Assembly: GCA_950054195.1 (NCBI GenBank)
Contig: CATLPG010000005.1
Coordinates: 35,681 to 99,680, forward strand
Reading direction: 5' to 3'
Source: an uncultured Saccharospirillaceae bacterium
GTDB lineage: Bacteria; Bacteroidota; Bacteroidia; Flavobacteriales_D; CAJJDF01
DNA: 64,000 nt
The notes below the pieces were generated by a model, which was not told where the DNA came from, made no database searches, and worked only from the letters and a program-made list of their open reading frames with translations. Both the position numbers and the translations under genes were made by a program. Shown here piece by piece: positions 9,277 through 18,935 of this stretch (position 1 is the stretch's first letter; every line of letters begins with the position of its first letter).

Positions 9277-11388
9277 ATGAATAAAATGCCCTTAGATATT
9301 CTTAAAACGGTTTTTGGTTACAATTCTTTTCGTGGAGATCAAGAAGAAATTATTCATCATGTTTTAGAGAAAAAAGACGCCCTAGTTTTAATGCCCACTG
9401 GAGGTGGTAAATCACTGTGTTATCAAATTCCAGCATTAATTTTCGAAGGTGTTACGGTAGTTGTTTCTCCTCTTATTTCCTTGATGAAGGATCAAGTACA
9501 GGCGTTGCAAGCTCATGGAATATCGGCAGAATACATTAATAGTTCGAATAGTCCTCAAGAAGAGGAAATCATTATTGAACGAGCACTTCATGGTGATATT
9601 AAATTGCTTTATTTATCCCCAGAAAAATTACTTACGGTTTCGTCTACTTGGTTAACTGGTTTAAACCTTTCAATGATTGCTATAGATGAGGCACATTGTA
9701 TAAGTATGTGGGGACATGATTTTCGTCCGGAGTATGCTCAAATGCAAAACTTAAGGAAACAATTTTCTTCCATACCATTTATTGCATTAACAGCTACTGC
9801 TGATAAGTTAACGAGAGAAGATATTGTTGGTCAATTAAACTTATCTCACCCAAAAACCTTCATCTCTTCATTTAACAGAGAAAATTTAAGTTTAAATGTT
9901 CGTTCGCAAATCCCTAAAAAGGATAAACTCAAGGAAATCAAACGCTTTATATCCGAAAGAAGCAATGAATCTGGCATTATATATTGTTTAAGTAGAAAAA
10001 ACACCGAAGATTTAGCTGATGAATTGGAAGCCTATGGTTTTTCAGTTGCATGCTATCATGCAGGGTTACCACCTCAAAAAAGAGAGCACATTCAAGAAGC
10101 ATTTATAAATGATGATTTAAAAATTATTGTAGCCACCATTGCTTTTGGGATGGGGATAGATAAATCAAACGTGCGATGGGTAATCCATAATAACTTACCT
10201 AAAAATATAGAAGGTTACTACCAAGAAATAGGAAGAGCAGGTAGAGATGGTTTACCTTCTGATACATTACTGTACTTCAATTATAAGGATGTTGTTTTAT
10301 TGAAGCAATTTGCTGATCAAAGTGGGCAACAAACTATTCAGCAAGAAAAACTAAAACGTATGCTTCAATTTGCAGAAGCAACTTCTTGTAGAAGAAGAAT
10401 CTTATTGGCTTATTTTGGAGAACATTTAGCAGAAAACTGTGGGAATTGTGATGTTTGTAACGACCCGCCTAACTTTATTGATGGAACAATAATTGCCCAA
10501 AAAGCAATGTCGGGGATCGTTCGATTAAAAGAAAAAGTAAGTGTAAATATGCTTATTAATGTTTTGAGAGGATCAGCAAATGCCGAAGTGATAGGCATGG
10601 GTTACAACAAAATAAAAACCTATGGAGTAGGTAAAGAATATTCTTTTTTTGACTGGCAAAGCTATATTGTTCAACTGATTAATCTTGGAGGAATAGAAAT
10701 TGCGTATGATGATAAAAACAGACTAAAATTAACCCCTTATGGGTGGGAAATTTTAAAAGGAGATCAACAAATTCAATTAACAATACCTAAGAAAAAAGAG
10801 CAAATTAAAAAGAAATCTTCTGCATTAGTTAAAAAAGAGACAGATAGCCAGCTTTTTGAAAAGTTAAGAGCATTAAGAATGCAAATAGCAAAAGAAGAAA
10901 ATGTTCCTCCTTATATTATTTTTAACGATAAGTCTTTAAAAGAAATGGCTGCTGATATGCCTGTTACAGATAATCAGTTTTTGGGTGTAAGTGGGGTTGG
11001 AGAACAAAAATTATTGAGATTTGGGGAGGAGTTTATGAGTATTATTAAGCAGTACAAAAATGCTAACAAGCCTGTAGCTAAAAAATCTACATTAAGTGAA
11101 ACGTTGGACTTATATAAACAAGGATTTTCCCCAGCAGAGATTGCTGAAAAAAGAAATTTACAAATAACAACTATTTATTCTCACTTGGCATCAGGTTATG
11201 AAGAAGATAGTAGTATAAACATTATGCCTCTTTTTAGTTCTGATAATTTGTTGACCATCAAAAAAATAAAATCAGACTTAGGAGCAGAAGATCAAAACAA
11301 GTTAAAGCCCTATTTCGAGCAAGCAAATGAAAAAATTCCGTATCATGAAATTCGCTTGATATTATCTTTTTTATCGAAAGATGTTTGA
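9277..11388 (+). CDS. recQ: ATP-dependent DNA helicase RecQ
   Basis: A 703-residue superfamily 2 helicase with 3'-5' polarity, used in recombination and fork repair. Motifs in order: Walker A TGGGKS (residues 41-46), DEAH box (137-140) followed by CISMWGHDFRPEY, and GIIYCLSRK and AFGMGIDKSNVRWVIH of the second RecA fold. The RQC zinc site follows, with cysteines in ATSCRRR and CGNCDVC, then a winged helix. An HRDC domain (about residues 525-600) and a C-terminal helix-turn-helix segment complete it. Length is typical of Bacteroidota RecQ. TATCTTTA at 9266-9273 resembles a -7 promoter box but lies only four bases before the ATG. It converges on the rRNA pseudouridine synthase gene with a single base between stops. 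Confidence 0.95.
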   Translation: MNKMPLDILKTVFGYNSFRGDQEEIIHHVLEKKDALVLMPTGGGKSLCYQIPALIFEGVTVVVSPLISLMKDQVQALQAHGISAEYINSSNSPQEEEIIIERALHGDIKLLYLSPEKLLTVSSTWLTGLNLSMIAIDEAHCISMWGHDFRPEYAQMQNLRKQFSSIPFIALTATADKLTREDIVGQLNLSHPKTFISSFNRENLSLNVRSQIPKKDKLKEIKRFISERSNESGIIYCLSRKNTEDLADELEAYGFSVACYHAGLPPQKREHIQEAFINDDLKIIVATIAFGMGIDKSNVRWVIHNNLPKNIEGYYQEIGRAGRDGLPSDTLLYFNYKDVVLLKQFADQSGQQTIQQEKLKRMLQFAEATSCRRRILLAYFGEHLAENCGNCDVCNDPPNFIDGTIIAQKAMSGIVRLKEKVSVNMLINVLRGSANAEVIGMGYNKIKTYGVGKEYSFFDWQSYIVQLINLGGIEIAYDDKNRLKLTPYGWEILKGDQQIQLTIPKKKEQIKKKSSALVKKETDSQLFEKLRALRMQIAKEENVPPYIIFNDKSLKEMAADMPVTDNQFLGVSGVGEQKLLRFGEEFMSIIKQYKNANKPVAKKSTLSETLDLYKQGFSPAEIAEKRNLQITTIYSHLASGYEEDSSINIMPLFSSDNLLTIKKIKSDLGAEDQNKLKPYFEQANEKIPYHEIRLILSFLSKDV

Positions 11389-11389
11389 C

Positions 11390-11965
11390 CTATGGAGTTA
11401 TTAATGTTATTTGCTTAACATCACCATTTTCCATGTCTTCAATAGTATGTGATCCCACTCTGTAACGAACTAAACGTAAAGTTGGAAAACCAACTTTAGC
11501 AGTCATTTTCCTTACCTGTCTAAATTTTCCCTCTCTTAAAGTAATACTCACCCAACTGGTTGGTCCGTGTCGCTCATCCCTTATTTTTTTGCCACGTTGA
11601 GGTAAATTGGGCTTTTCTATGATCTTTGCTTTACAAGGTTTAGTTATGTATGGAGTTCCATGAACAGAAATTCCAACTCCATTTCTAAGTTCATCTATGG
11701 CTTTTGTAGTAATTAAACCATCTACCTGTACATAATATTCTTTTTCAAAATTACCACTGCTGGTTACTTCATTACTTACTTTTCCATCGGTTGTTAGTAG
11801 TAGTAGTCCTTCAGAGTCTGCATCTAATCGACCTATAGACATTGTGCCTTCAGGAAAATTAAATAATTCACCTAATCTTTTTTTTGATTTTTTGTTTGGG
11901 TCAACCTTAAACTGACTGATGTAGCCAAAAGGTTTATATAGCATAAAATGCTTATGGAGTTCCAT
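11390..11965 (-). CDS. rluE: RluE-like rRNA pseudouridine synthase
   Basis: A 191-residue member of the RsuA/RluB/E/F family without an N-terminal S4 domain, the form typical of RluE, which modifies 23S rRNA near the peptidyl-transferase centre. The catalytic aspartate is in SIGRLDADSEGLLLLT (Asp48). Other signatures are FMLYKPFGYISQ at the N-terminus and EGKFRQVRKMTAKVGFPTLRLVRYRVG near the C-terminus (key residues R-Q-V-R-K-M). The exact target base is inferred from size and domain make-up. Confidence 0.85.
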   Translation of the reverse strand: MELHKHFMLYKPFGYISQFKVDPNKKSKKRLGELFNFPEGTMSIGRLDADSEGLLLLTTDGKVSNEVTSSGNFEKEYYVQVDGLITTKAIDELRNGVGISVHGTPYITKPCKAKIIEKPNLPQRGKKIRDERHGPTSWVSITLREGKFRQVRKMTAKVGFPTLRLVRYRVGSHTIEDMENGDVKQITLITP

Positions 11966-12006
11966 AATTATCTCTCGCTTAAATTATTTTTGAAATGCTG
12001 TAAAAC

Positions 12007-12030
12007 AAAAAAGACTACCAATAGGTAGCC
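12007..12030 (-). terminator. intrinsic terminator after the 38-residue protein gene
   Basis: On the minus strand ggctacc (12030-12024) pairs with ggtagtc (12019-12013), with a four-base loop and one G-U pair, then TTTTTTG. It lies about 30 bases after the stop of the small ORF at 12059-12175, which supports that ORF being transcribed on its own. Confidence 0.7.
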
Positions 12031-12058
12031 TTTAAAATGCGTTGTATAATAAAAACGA

Positions 12059-12175
12059 TTACTTAGAATCTTTTCTCCACTTATTTACTGTGTTTTCAGC
12101 TTTTTTAACTTGAGCTTTATGGTAGTTCAACTCTTCTTGCTTCTTAACAATTTTCTTTGCTACTCTCAATTTCAT
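12059..12175 (-). CDS. small basic protein (38 residues)
   Basis: A short open frame starting ATG at 12175: begins MKLRVAKKIVKKQEELNYHK and ends NTVNKWRKDSK. It is lysine/arginine rich and would form one amphipathic helix. Support comes from its isolation in a 290-base gap, the tight intrinsic terminator just downstream, and codon use like the neighbours. AAGG lies a few bases before the ATG. Function unknown; a ribosome- or nucleic-acid-associated role is a guess from charge alone. Confidence 0.6.
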   Translation of the reverse strand: MKLRVAKKIVKKQEELNYHKAQVKKAENTVNKWRKDSK

Positions 12176-12256
12176 GACCTTAATGTTTAAATTTTGAACT
12201 TAGGAAAGGCAAAGATAGAATAAATCTTTAGATAAACAATACTTATAAATACTAAA

Positions 12257-12955
12257 TCAAATTAGGTCGTCCATTTCTTTTCCTTCCCAGGTGCCTCTAC
12301 TTTCAACTAAATAAAAGCGATTAAACATATACTCCTTAAACCAGTTTTTATCTAAACTAATTTTAGCTGCTTCTCCATGGTGTTTATCCTTATGAGCAAA
12401 TTGAATCATTTCTTCTTCACTTTTCCATATACTAAACGTAACTTGATAAATCCAAGGTATTTCACCAACTCCTACAGAGAATATATTAGCATCTTTAGTA
12501 AGAATAAACTTGCTAATAGCAGGAACTCTCCTCCAAAATGGAATCGTTCTCCATAGTTTTATTGAGGCTCTCGTAATAACTACAATTGGAGCGTTCATAT
12601 CTCTCTCTTCATCTATAATGAAAGGCATTTGTTTGTCCCAAGCACCTATTTTTTTATAACATTTAAAAAATGTTGTCCACTGCTCGCTCGATTCGTTTTT
12701 TAATGTTTGATATAAATCGCTTTTAAAAAATAATTCAGCTTTTTCTTTAGATTCCCAAACATGAAGTAAACCATATACTCCAAAGTTAGGGGCTACTCCA
12801 AATCCTGTTCCTCCTCCACTACCAAGTAGCTTAGTAAAAATACTACCTTCTACCTTTCGAAGTTCTTTAGGTAAAAGTCCCATGTTTTTTAATGCTTTCC
12901 ACTTTTGCTTAAATCCCTTGTATTTAAAAAAGGTTATGCTGGTAACTTGCGACAT
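12257..12955 (-). CDS. CrtA-like (spheroidene monooxygenase-like) protein
   Basis: A 232-residue protein matching the CrtA family by eye: TSITFFKYKGF start, KLLGSGGGTGFGVAPNF, YGLLHVWESKEKAE, LWRTIPFWRRVPAISK, VGEIPWIYQVTFSIW and a tail FYLVESRGTWEGKE. CrtA in purple bacteria adds the keto group to spheroidene. Bacteroidota homologues are common outside carotenoid clusters and their substrate is not established. No carotenoid gene is visible nearby. It lies 58 bases downstream of the DUF1697 gene on the same strand and may belong to that transcript. Confidence 0.75.
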   Translation of the reverse strand: MSQVTSITFFKYKGFKQKWKALKNMGLLPKELRKVEGSIFTKLLGSGGGTGFGVAPNFGVYGLLHVWESKEKAELFFKSDLYQTLKNESSEQWTTFFKCYKKIGAWDKQMPFIIDEERDMNAPIVVITRASIKLWRTIPFWRRVPAISKFILTKDANIFSVGVGEIPWIYQVTFSIWKSEEEMIQFAHKDKHHGEAAKISLDKNWFKEYMFNRFYLVESRGTWEGKEMDDLI

Positions 12956-13013
12956 ACTAGAGTATTTTTTATTATAAAAGTTTGATCATGAAATAGATGC
13001 AAAATAAATAGTA

Positions 13014-13547
13014 TTACATTTCTGCCATTTTGAGCATGGTTCGTAAGTTGCGAGCAGTTGCTTGTATGTTAAGTTTTTTCTCAATGAGGTTGTTGTCTAT
13101 TTTGTTGTTGCTATAACCTTTATTTGTGTATAAGTAAATGGTGTTTTTAAACCATTTAATGTGTTTAGGTGTAGCATGTTTGTTTTCATGAATAACCATA
13201 ATCTGTTCATCGCTTAGTTTTTGGTTACACATCACAAAATAAATGCTTTTAGGATCAAACGTGTCGCTTTTTAAGAAAGGGTTGTTATCAATGATAGCTT
13301 TAATTTCATTCTTCTTATACACTTGAACAGGTACTACATATCCATAAGCTTTTTCTATGATGTGTTTGATGTCTTTTTCAATTTGTTTTTGGGTTAACTC
13401 AGATGATAAAATAATGTTACCACTTTGTATATAGGTGCTTACATTGCTAAAACCTTGTTCCTCTAAAAGCTCTTTAAATTCTTTCATTCGGATAATGTTT
13501 TTGCCGCTAACATTTATTCCTCTTAAAAAACAAACAAAAGTATTCAT
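13014..13547 (-). CDS. DUF1697 family protein
   Basis: A 177-residue cytoplasmic protein with the family's opening FVCFLRGINVSGKNIIRM, the central VSTYIQSGNIILSS and the C-terminal ATARNLRTMLKM. No biochemical role is known for the family. It starts one base after the stop of the ACMSD gene, so it is probably co-transcribed with the 3-hydroxyanthranilate genes without obvious pathway meaning. Confidence 0.85.
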   Translation of the reverse strand: MNTFVCFLRGINVSGKNIIRMKEFKELLEEQGFSNVSTYIQSGNIILSSELTQKQIEKDIKHIIEKAYGYVVPVQVYKKNEIKAIIDNNPFLKSDTFDPKSIYFVMCNQKLSDEQIMVIHENKHATPKHIKWFKNTIYLYTNKGYSNNKIDNNLIEKKLNIQATARNLRTMLKMAEM

Positions 13548-13548
13548 A

Positions 13549-14565
13549 CTATAAAAACTGACTTTTATCTAGGTTTAACCAGCTTAATGCCGATTTATGG
13601 AGTAAGTCATTTTTAACATCTACAGATAAATCAGTTTCCTTAATTAATTTTCCAGGTTGTAACTCTCCTAGAGGAAAAGGATAATCGGTGCCTAATGCAA
13701 CTTTTTCGCTTCCTACCAGTTTTATTAAATAGTTTAGCATGTTTTCATCATGAACAAGGGAGTCTAACCAAAATTTTCCTAGATATTCTTTAGGGGCAAC
13801 ATCGTTATCAATAGCACATAAATCTGGGCGAACATCAAACCCATGTTGTATCCTAGAAATAGTAGCAGGAAATGAACCTCCACCGTGTGCAAAAGCTACT
13901 CTAAGGTTAGGTAATCGCTCAAAAACTCCCCCAAAAATCATAGAGCAGATAGCCAAAGAAGTTTCTGCTGGCATACCAACTAACCAAGGCAACCAGTACT
14001 TTTCCATTTTACTTTTACCCATCATATCCCAAGGGTGAATAAAAACAGCCATGTCTAAATCTTGACATGCTTTAAAAATGGGGAATAAATTAGGATCATT
14101 AAGGTTCCATTCGTTTACGTGTGTTCCAATTTCAACTCCTTTTAATCCTATACTTTTACAGCGTTCAAGTTCTTGAATGGCAAGCTTAGGAGATTGCATA
14201 GGTATGGTTCCTAGTCCAACAAATCGTTTAGGAAATTCATCTACTACAGAGGCAATATGATCATTTAAAAACTTAGAAACCTCTAAACAATCTTTTGGTT
14301 TTGCCCAATAAGAAAACATAACAGGAACAGTAGATAAAACTTGTACATGAACTCCATGTTGATCACATTCTTTTGTTCGTGTATCACCACTCCAGCAGTT
14401 ACTCTCGATTTCTCTAAAAAATTTATCATCCATCATCATTCTTGCACAGCATGGCTTATGATGATCAAGATGAATAAATCCTCCATACCCAAACTTTTCC
14501 TTAAAATTTGGAATGTTTTCAGGTAAAATATGTGTGTGTATATCTATCGTTAAAATATCCTCCAT
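13549..14565 (-). CDS. nbaD: aminocarboxymuconate-semialdehyde decarboxylase (ACMSD)
   Basis: A 338-residue amidohydrolase-fold enzyme that decarboxylates ACMS, the ring-opened product of 3-hydroxyanthranilate, to 2-aminomuconate semialdehyde. Zinc ligands can be placed at His10 and His12 (DIHTH), His177 (FIHPWDMMGK) and Asp294 (LGTDYPFP), with the catalytic His227 in AFAHGGGSFP; spacing is as in characterised ACMSD. It follows the 3-hydroxyanthranilate dioxygenase gene by three bases, which supplies its substrate. Diverting ACMS this way limits quinolinate formation and sends tryptophan carbon towards central metabolism. Confidence 0.93.
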   Translation of the reverse strand: MEDILTIDIHTHILPENIPNFKEKFGYGGFIHLDHHKPCCARMMMDDKFFREIESNCWSGDTRTKECDQHGVHVQVLSTVPVMFSYWAKPKDCLEVSKFLNDHIASVVDEFPKRFVGLGTIPMQSPKLAIQELERCKSIGLKGVEIGTHVNEWNLNDPNLFPIFKACQDLDMAVFIHPWDMMGKSKMEKYWLPWLVGMPAETSLAICSMIFGGVFERLPNLRVAFAHGGGSFPATISRIQHGFDVRPDLCAIDNDVAPKEYLGKFWLDSLVHDENMLNYLIKLVGSEKVALGTDYPFPLGELQPGKLIKETDLSVDVKNDLLHKSALSWLNLDKSQFL

Positions 14566-14568
14566 AGC

Positions 14569-15099
14569 TTAAATAAAACGATCGTCAGTTTCCATTATGG
14601 TGCCACATTCATTACACGTTCTTAATTCTTTTGATGTGTAAAACTCCTTGAACCTAGGCAGAAAGTCTTTTTCTATGTTATCAAGTTTAAAATAGGTTTC
14701 ATACAGTTTGTTATTACAATTTTCGCAAAACCATAGTAGCCCATCTTTTGCGTTAGGGTTGCTCCTCTTTAATTCAACAACTAAGCCTACTGATTTTTCG
14801 CTTCTTATAGGAGAATGAGGGATTTTTGCAGGAAGTAAAAACATTTCTCCTGCTTTAATAGGAACGTCAACAGCTTTGCCATCTACTTGTACCTTAACTA
14901 ATATTTCTCCTTCTAATTGATAAAAAAGTTCTTCAGTTTCGTTGTAATGATAATCTTTCCTAGCGTTTGGACCACCAACAACCATTACAATGTAATCACC
15001 AGCATCAGCATATAAATTCTTATTACCTACTGGAGGCTTTAACAGGTCTCGATTGTTATCAATCCACTGTTGTAAGTTAAATGGAGGAGTAAGTTTCAT
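14569..15099 (-). CDS. nbaC: 3-hydroxyanthranilate 3,4-dioxygenase
   Basis: A 176-residue cupin that opens the ring of 3-hydroxyanthranilate with O2 to give ACMS. Catalytic iron ligands: His51, Glu57 (YHYNETEELFYQ) and His95 (AKIPHSPIRSE). A rubredoxin-like second iron site is formed by Cys125 and Cys128 (FCENC) and Cys162 and Cys165 (TCNECG), as in the bacterial enzymes. I place the start at the ATG at 15099 (MKLTPPFNLQQW); the longer frame needs a GTG at 15111. First gene of the minus-strand unit with ACMSD and DUF1697. The upstream kynurenine enzymes are not in the window. Confidence 0.93.
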   Translation of the reverse strand: MKLTPPFNLQQWIDNNRDLLKPPVGNKNLYADAGDYIVMVVGGPNARKDYHYNETEELFYQLEGEILVKVQVDGKAVDVPIKAGEMFLLPAKIPHSPIRSEKSVGLVVELKRSNPNAKDGLLWFCENCNNKLYETYFKLDNIEKDFLPRFKEFYTSKELRTCNECGTIMETDDRFI

Positions 15100-15149
15100 G
15101 TTTAAAATCACTTTAATCTAATATACTAATTGTATGGCGCATTACATAT

Positions 15150-15180
15150 AAAAAAACCCCAATCATTTGATTGAGGTTTT
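15150..15180 (-). terminator. intrinsic terminator of nrdA
   Basis: On the minus strand aacctcaatca pairs with tgattggggtt across a two-base loop with one G-U pair, then TTTTTTT. It sits about 30 bases after the nrdA stop and just before the 3-hydroxyanthranilate operon. Confidence 0.8.
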
Positions 15181-15210
15181 AATATCAGTTAACAATTAAT
15201 CTCTTATTTT

Positions 15211-17796
15211 TTATCCGCTACACATTTCACATCCATCAGGATCGTCTAGTGAACAAGCGATTTGAGCAGCTTTATACTCATCACTGTTTTTATCAACAAA
15301 CATATCATCAGAAGAAGATGTTGTGTTTGGAGTAGGCTGAACAGTTGCTTGAGATTCGCTTACAGAAGCTGTTTTAGTTAAAACCTTAGCTCTTGCTTCA
15401 TAAATAGGTGTCCCTACTGATGATGAAGCTGTAGTCGTTGGTTCTGGTTTTTCCGTTTTAGGAGTTGTTGAGGCAGGAGCAACCGTAGCTTGTACTTTAG
15501 AAGCTGGTTTTTCTTCTGTTTTAGGAGCCGATTGAGCTTCTTTTTGAACTGTAAATTTAATTGCATCTACAGCAGCTTTAGTACGTAAATAGTACATTCC
15601 TGTTTTTAATCCTTTTTTCCATCCGTAAAAATGCATTGAAGTAAGCTTACCGAAGTTTGCATTTTCCATAAAGATGTTTAATGATTGAGATTGACAAATA
15701 AATGCACCTCTATCAGCAGCCATATTAATAATAGCCTTTTGGCTAATTTCCCAAGCTGTTTTATAAATATCTTTTAAGTCTTGTGGAATGCCCTCAATGT
15801 TTTGAATAGAACCATTATGAAGCATAATTTGATTCTTCATGTCGTTGTTCCATAAACCTAAACTTACAAGATCTTTTAATAAGTGTTTGTTTACAATAAT
15901 AAACTCACCAGAAAGTACTCTTCTTGTATATAAGTTAGATGTATAAGGCTCAAAACACTCATTGTTTCCTAAAATTGAAGCTGTAGAAGCTGTAGGCATT
16001 GGAGCTAATAATAAAGAGTTTCTTACTCCATGTTCAACCACGCTTGATTTTAAAGAATTCCAATCCCATCTGCTAGATGGAGTTACTCCCCACATATCAA
16101 ATTGGAATATTCCTTGAGAAGTTGGAGAACCTTGGAATGTTTGGTAAGGCCCTTCTACCTTTGCTAAATCGTTTGAAGCAGACATTGCAGCAAAATACAT
16201 CGTTTCAAAAATCTCAGCATTTAATTTCCTTGCTTCTTCAGATTCGAAAGGATAACGCATTAAAATAAACGCATCAGCTAATCCTTGAACACCTAAACCA
16301 ATTGGTCTGTGACGCATGTTTGAATTACGAGCCTCTTCAACTGGGTAATAGTTGTTATCTATAATTTTGTTAAGGTTTACAGCAGCTTGATAAGTTACAT
16401 CATAAAGCTTTTGATGATCAAACGTACCGTCTTCAACAAACTTAGGCAATGCTACAGATGCTAAATTACAAACTGCAACTTCGTCTGGAGCAGTGTACTC
16501 CATAATTTCTGTACATAAGTTTGATGACTTAATAGTACCTAAATTCTTTTGGTTTGATTTACGGTTAGCGGCATCTTTGTAGAGCATGTAAGGAGTTCCT
16601 GTTTCAATTTGAGACTCCATAACTTTAAACCATAAATCCTGTGCTTTAATTGTTTTTCTTCCTTTTCCTTCTTGCTCATATTTGGTGTAAAGCTTTTCAA
16701 ACTCTTCCCCATAAGCATCAGAAAGTCCCGGACACTCATTTGGACACATCAACGTCCACTCCTCATCAGCCTCCACTCTTTTCATGAACAAGTCAGAAAT
16801 CCATAATGCATAGAATAAATCTCTAGCTCTTTGCTCTTCCTTACCATGGTTTTTCTTTAAATCTAAGAAATCCATAATATCAGCATGCCATGGCTCAATG
16901 TAAATAGCGAAAGAACCTTTTCTTTTTCCCCCACCTTGATCAACATATCTTGCTGTATCGTTAAATACTCTTAACATAGGAACTATACCGTTAGATGTTC
17001 CGTTTGTTCCTTTAATGTACGATCCCTTAGCTCTAATATCATGAATAGATAAACCAATACCCCCTGCAGATTGTGAAATTTGAGCACATTGCTGAAGTGT
17101 ATCATAAATACCACTAATACTATCTTCTTTCATGGTTAATAAGAAACAAGATGACATTTGAGGCTTAGGTGTACCAGAGTTAAATAAGGTTGGTGTTGCG
17201 TGTGTAAACCATCCTTCTGACATTAAGTTGTACGTCTTAATAGCCGATGTAATATCGTTTTTGTGGATACCAATAGCAACACGCATTAACATGTGTTGTG
17301 GTCTTTCAGCTACTTCTCCGTTTAACTTTAATAAGTAAGATCTTTCTAAAGTTTTAAATCCAAAGTAATCATATCTAAAGTCTCTATCATATATTATACT
17401 AGAGTTTAAGATATCTGCATTTGCTTGAATTACTTCATAAACATCATCAGCTAAAAGTGGAGCAGGTTCATTTGTTTTAGGATCTATGTAATTGTATAAA
17501 TCTTCCATTGTTGAAGAGAAAGATTTAAGCGTGCTTTTGTGTAAGTTTGATACCGCAATTCTAGATGCTAATAATGCATAATCTGGATGTGCAATTGTGT
17601 TTGTTGCAGCAATTTCAGCAGCTAAGTCATCTAACTGTCTTGTAGTTACCCCGTCATAAAGTCCTTCAATAACCTTCATGGCTACTTTGGTGTAATCCAC
17701 TAACGGACTTAATCCGTAACAAAGTTTAGCCACACGAGCCGTAATCTTGTCGAATTTTACTGGCTCTTGTCTTCCATCTCGTTTTACTACATACAT
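15211..17796 (-). CDS. nrdA: ribonucleoside-diphosphate reductase, alpha subunit (class Ia)
   Basis: An 861-residue large subunit that reduces NDPs to dNDPs. An N-terminal ATP-cone ([16 protein letters not shown], about residues 1-90) provides dATP activity control. The catalytic core has Cys217 (QMSSCFLL), the thiyl-radical Cys428 with Asn426 and Glu430 (SNLCTE) and partner Cys443 (VCNLAS). The C-terminus ends CEMCSG, the redox pair that reloads the active site. A linker of about 110 residues rich in Pro, Thr, Ala and Lys (about residues 735-840) separates the core from this tail and is unusually long. The partner nrdB lies 143 bases upstream on the same strand. Confidence 0.96.
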   Translation of the reverse strand: MYVVKRDGRQEPVKFDKITARVAKLCYGLSPLVDYTKVAMKVIEGLYDGVTTRQLDDLAAEIAATNTIAHPDYALLASRIAVSNLHKSTLKSFSSTMEDLYNYIDPKTNEPAPLLADDVYEVIQANADILNSSIIYDRDFRYDYFGFKTLERSYLLKLNGEVAERPQHMLMRVAIGIHKNDITSAIKTYNLMSEGWFTHATPTLFNSGTPKPQMSSCFLLTMKEDSISGIYDTLQQCAQISQSAGGIGLSIHDIRAKGSYIKGTNGTSNGIVPMLRVFNDTARYVDQGGGKRKGSFAIYIEPWHADIMDFLDLKKNHGKEEQRARDLFYALWISDLFMKRVEADEEWTLMCPNECPGLSDAYGEEFEKLYTKYEQEGKGRKTIKAQDLWFKVMESQIETGTPYMLYKDAANRKSNQKNLGTIKSSNLCTEIMEYTAPDEVAVCNLASVALPKFVEDGTFDHQKLYDVTYQAAVNLNKIIDNNYYPVEEARNSNMRHRPIGLGVQGLADAFILMRYPFESEEARKLNAEIFETMYFAAMSASNDLAKVEGPYQTFQGSPTSQGIFQFDMWGVTPSSRWDWNSLKSSVVEHGVRNSLLLAPMPTASTASILGNNECFEPYTSNLYTRRVLSGEFIIVNKHLLKDLVSLGLWNNDMKNQIMLHNGSIQNIEGIPQDLKDIYKTAWEISQKAIINMAADRGAFICQSQSLNIFMENANFGKLTSMHFYGWKKGLKTGMYYLRTKAAVDAIKFTVQKEAQSAPKTEEKPASKVQATVAPASTTPKTEKPEPTTTASSSVGTPIYEARAKVLTKTASVSESQATVQPTPNTTSSSDDMFVDKNSDEYKAAQIACSLDDPDGCEMCSG

Positions 17797-17939
17797 AAAA
17801 GCAATAATTTTTTAATAATTTATTAATATATAACTACATAGGCATCACTATAAAGTTAACGCCAAAACTCATTTAATTTGTTGTGTGTTGAATAGCCTTA
17901 TTAACAGGTAAACGTTAAAAAGGCTTTTAATTTTAAAGA

Positions 17940-18935
17940 TTAAAAATCTTCATCCAAGGAGAACGACTGACCTGTAGTATCGTTTGATGCTACACCAGCT
18001 TTTTGATATTCTCCAACTCTTTTTTCGAAAAAGTTAGTTTTTCCTTGTAGGTTAATCATATCCATAAAGTCAAATGGGTTAGAAACATTATAAACTTTAG
18101 GGTTTCCTAATTCAGAAAGTAATCTATCAGCTACGAATTCAATATATTGAGACATTAAATCCGAATTCATACCAATTAATTTCACTGGTAAAGCTTCTGT
18201 AATAAACTCTTTTTCAATTGCTACAGCATCCATAATGATCTGCTGTATTTTTTCTTGAGGTAACTTATTGATTAAGTGCTGTGTGTAAAGTAAAACAGCA
18301 AAATCACAATGCATTCCCTCGTCTCTAGAAATTAACTCATTAGAGAAAGTTAATCCTGGCATTAATCCTCTTTTCTTTAACCAAAAGATAGAGCAAAAAC
18401 TACCAGAAAAGAAAATGCCTTCAACCGCAGCAAAAGCAATTAAACGCTCTGCGAAGCTTCCGTTTTCAATCCAACGTAATGCCCAGTCGGCTTTTTTCTT
18501 AACAGGCTCAAACGTTTCAATAGCATTGAATAAATAATCTTTTTCTTTTTTATCCCCTATGTAAGTATCAATAAGAAGAGAGTATGTTTCTGAATGGATG
18601 TTTTCCATGGCAATTTGAAAGCCATAATAGAATTTAGCCTCTGTGTATTGAACTTCAGAAACAAAATTTTCAGCTAGGTTTTCATTTACAATACCATCAC
18701 TAGCAGCAAAAAATGCTAAAATATGTTTAATAAAATACCTTTCATCATCGTTTAACTTATTTTCCCAATCATCAATATCAGCAGCTAAATCTAATTCTTC
18801 AGCAGTCCAAAAACTTGCTTCTGAATTTTTGTAAAATTGCCAAATATCATCATGTTGAATAGGGAACAAAACAAATCGATCTTTATTCTCTTTCAACAAT
18901 GGTTCTTCCTGCTGGAACTGATTGGTGTTTTGCAT
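17940..18935 (-). CDS. nrdB: ribonucleoside-diphosphate reductase, beta subunit
   Basis: A 331-residue diiron radical subunit. Iron ligands: Asp80 (FAASDGIV), Glu111 and His114 (AMENIHSE), Glu172 (AVEGIFFSG), Glu206 and His209 (RDEGMHCDF). The radical tyrosine aligns with Tyr104 in KFYYGFQ. The sequence is of the eukaryote-like class I type usual in Bacteroidota. Upstream of nrdA on the same strand; the 143-base gap suggests either a single transcript or a second promoter. A nine-base inverted repeat 53 bases before the ATG is a candidate regulatory site. Confidence 0.95.
   Translation of the reverse strand: MQNTNQFQQEEPLLKENKDRFVLFPIQHDDIWQFYKNSEASFWTAEELDLAADIDDWENKLNDDERYFIKHILAFFAASDGIVNENLAENFVSEVQYTEAKFYYGFQIAMENIHSETYSLLIDTYIGDKKEKDYLFNAIETFEPVKKKADWALRWIENGSFAERLIAFAAVEGIFFSGSFCSIFWLKKRGLMPGLTFSNELISRDEGMHCDFAVLLYTQHLINKLPQEKIQQIIMDAVAIEKEFITEALPVKLIGMNSDLMSQYIEFVADRLLSELGNPKVYNVSNPFDFMDMINLQGKTNFFEKRVGEYQKAGVASNDTTGQSFSLDEDF

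Noticed and set aside
17797..17939. Possible terminator between nrdB and nrdA (AGCCTT/AAGGCT)
   Set aside because: Only six pairs with a long loop and no T run; too weak to split the operon.
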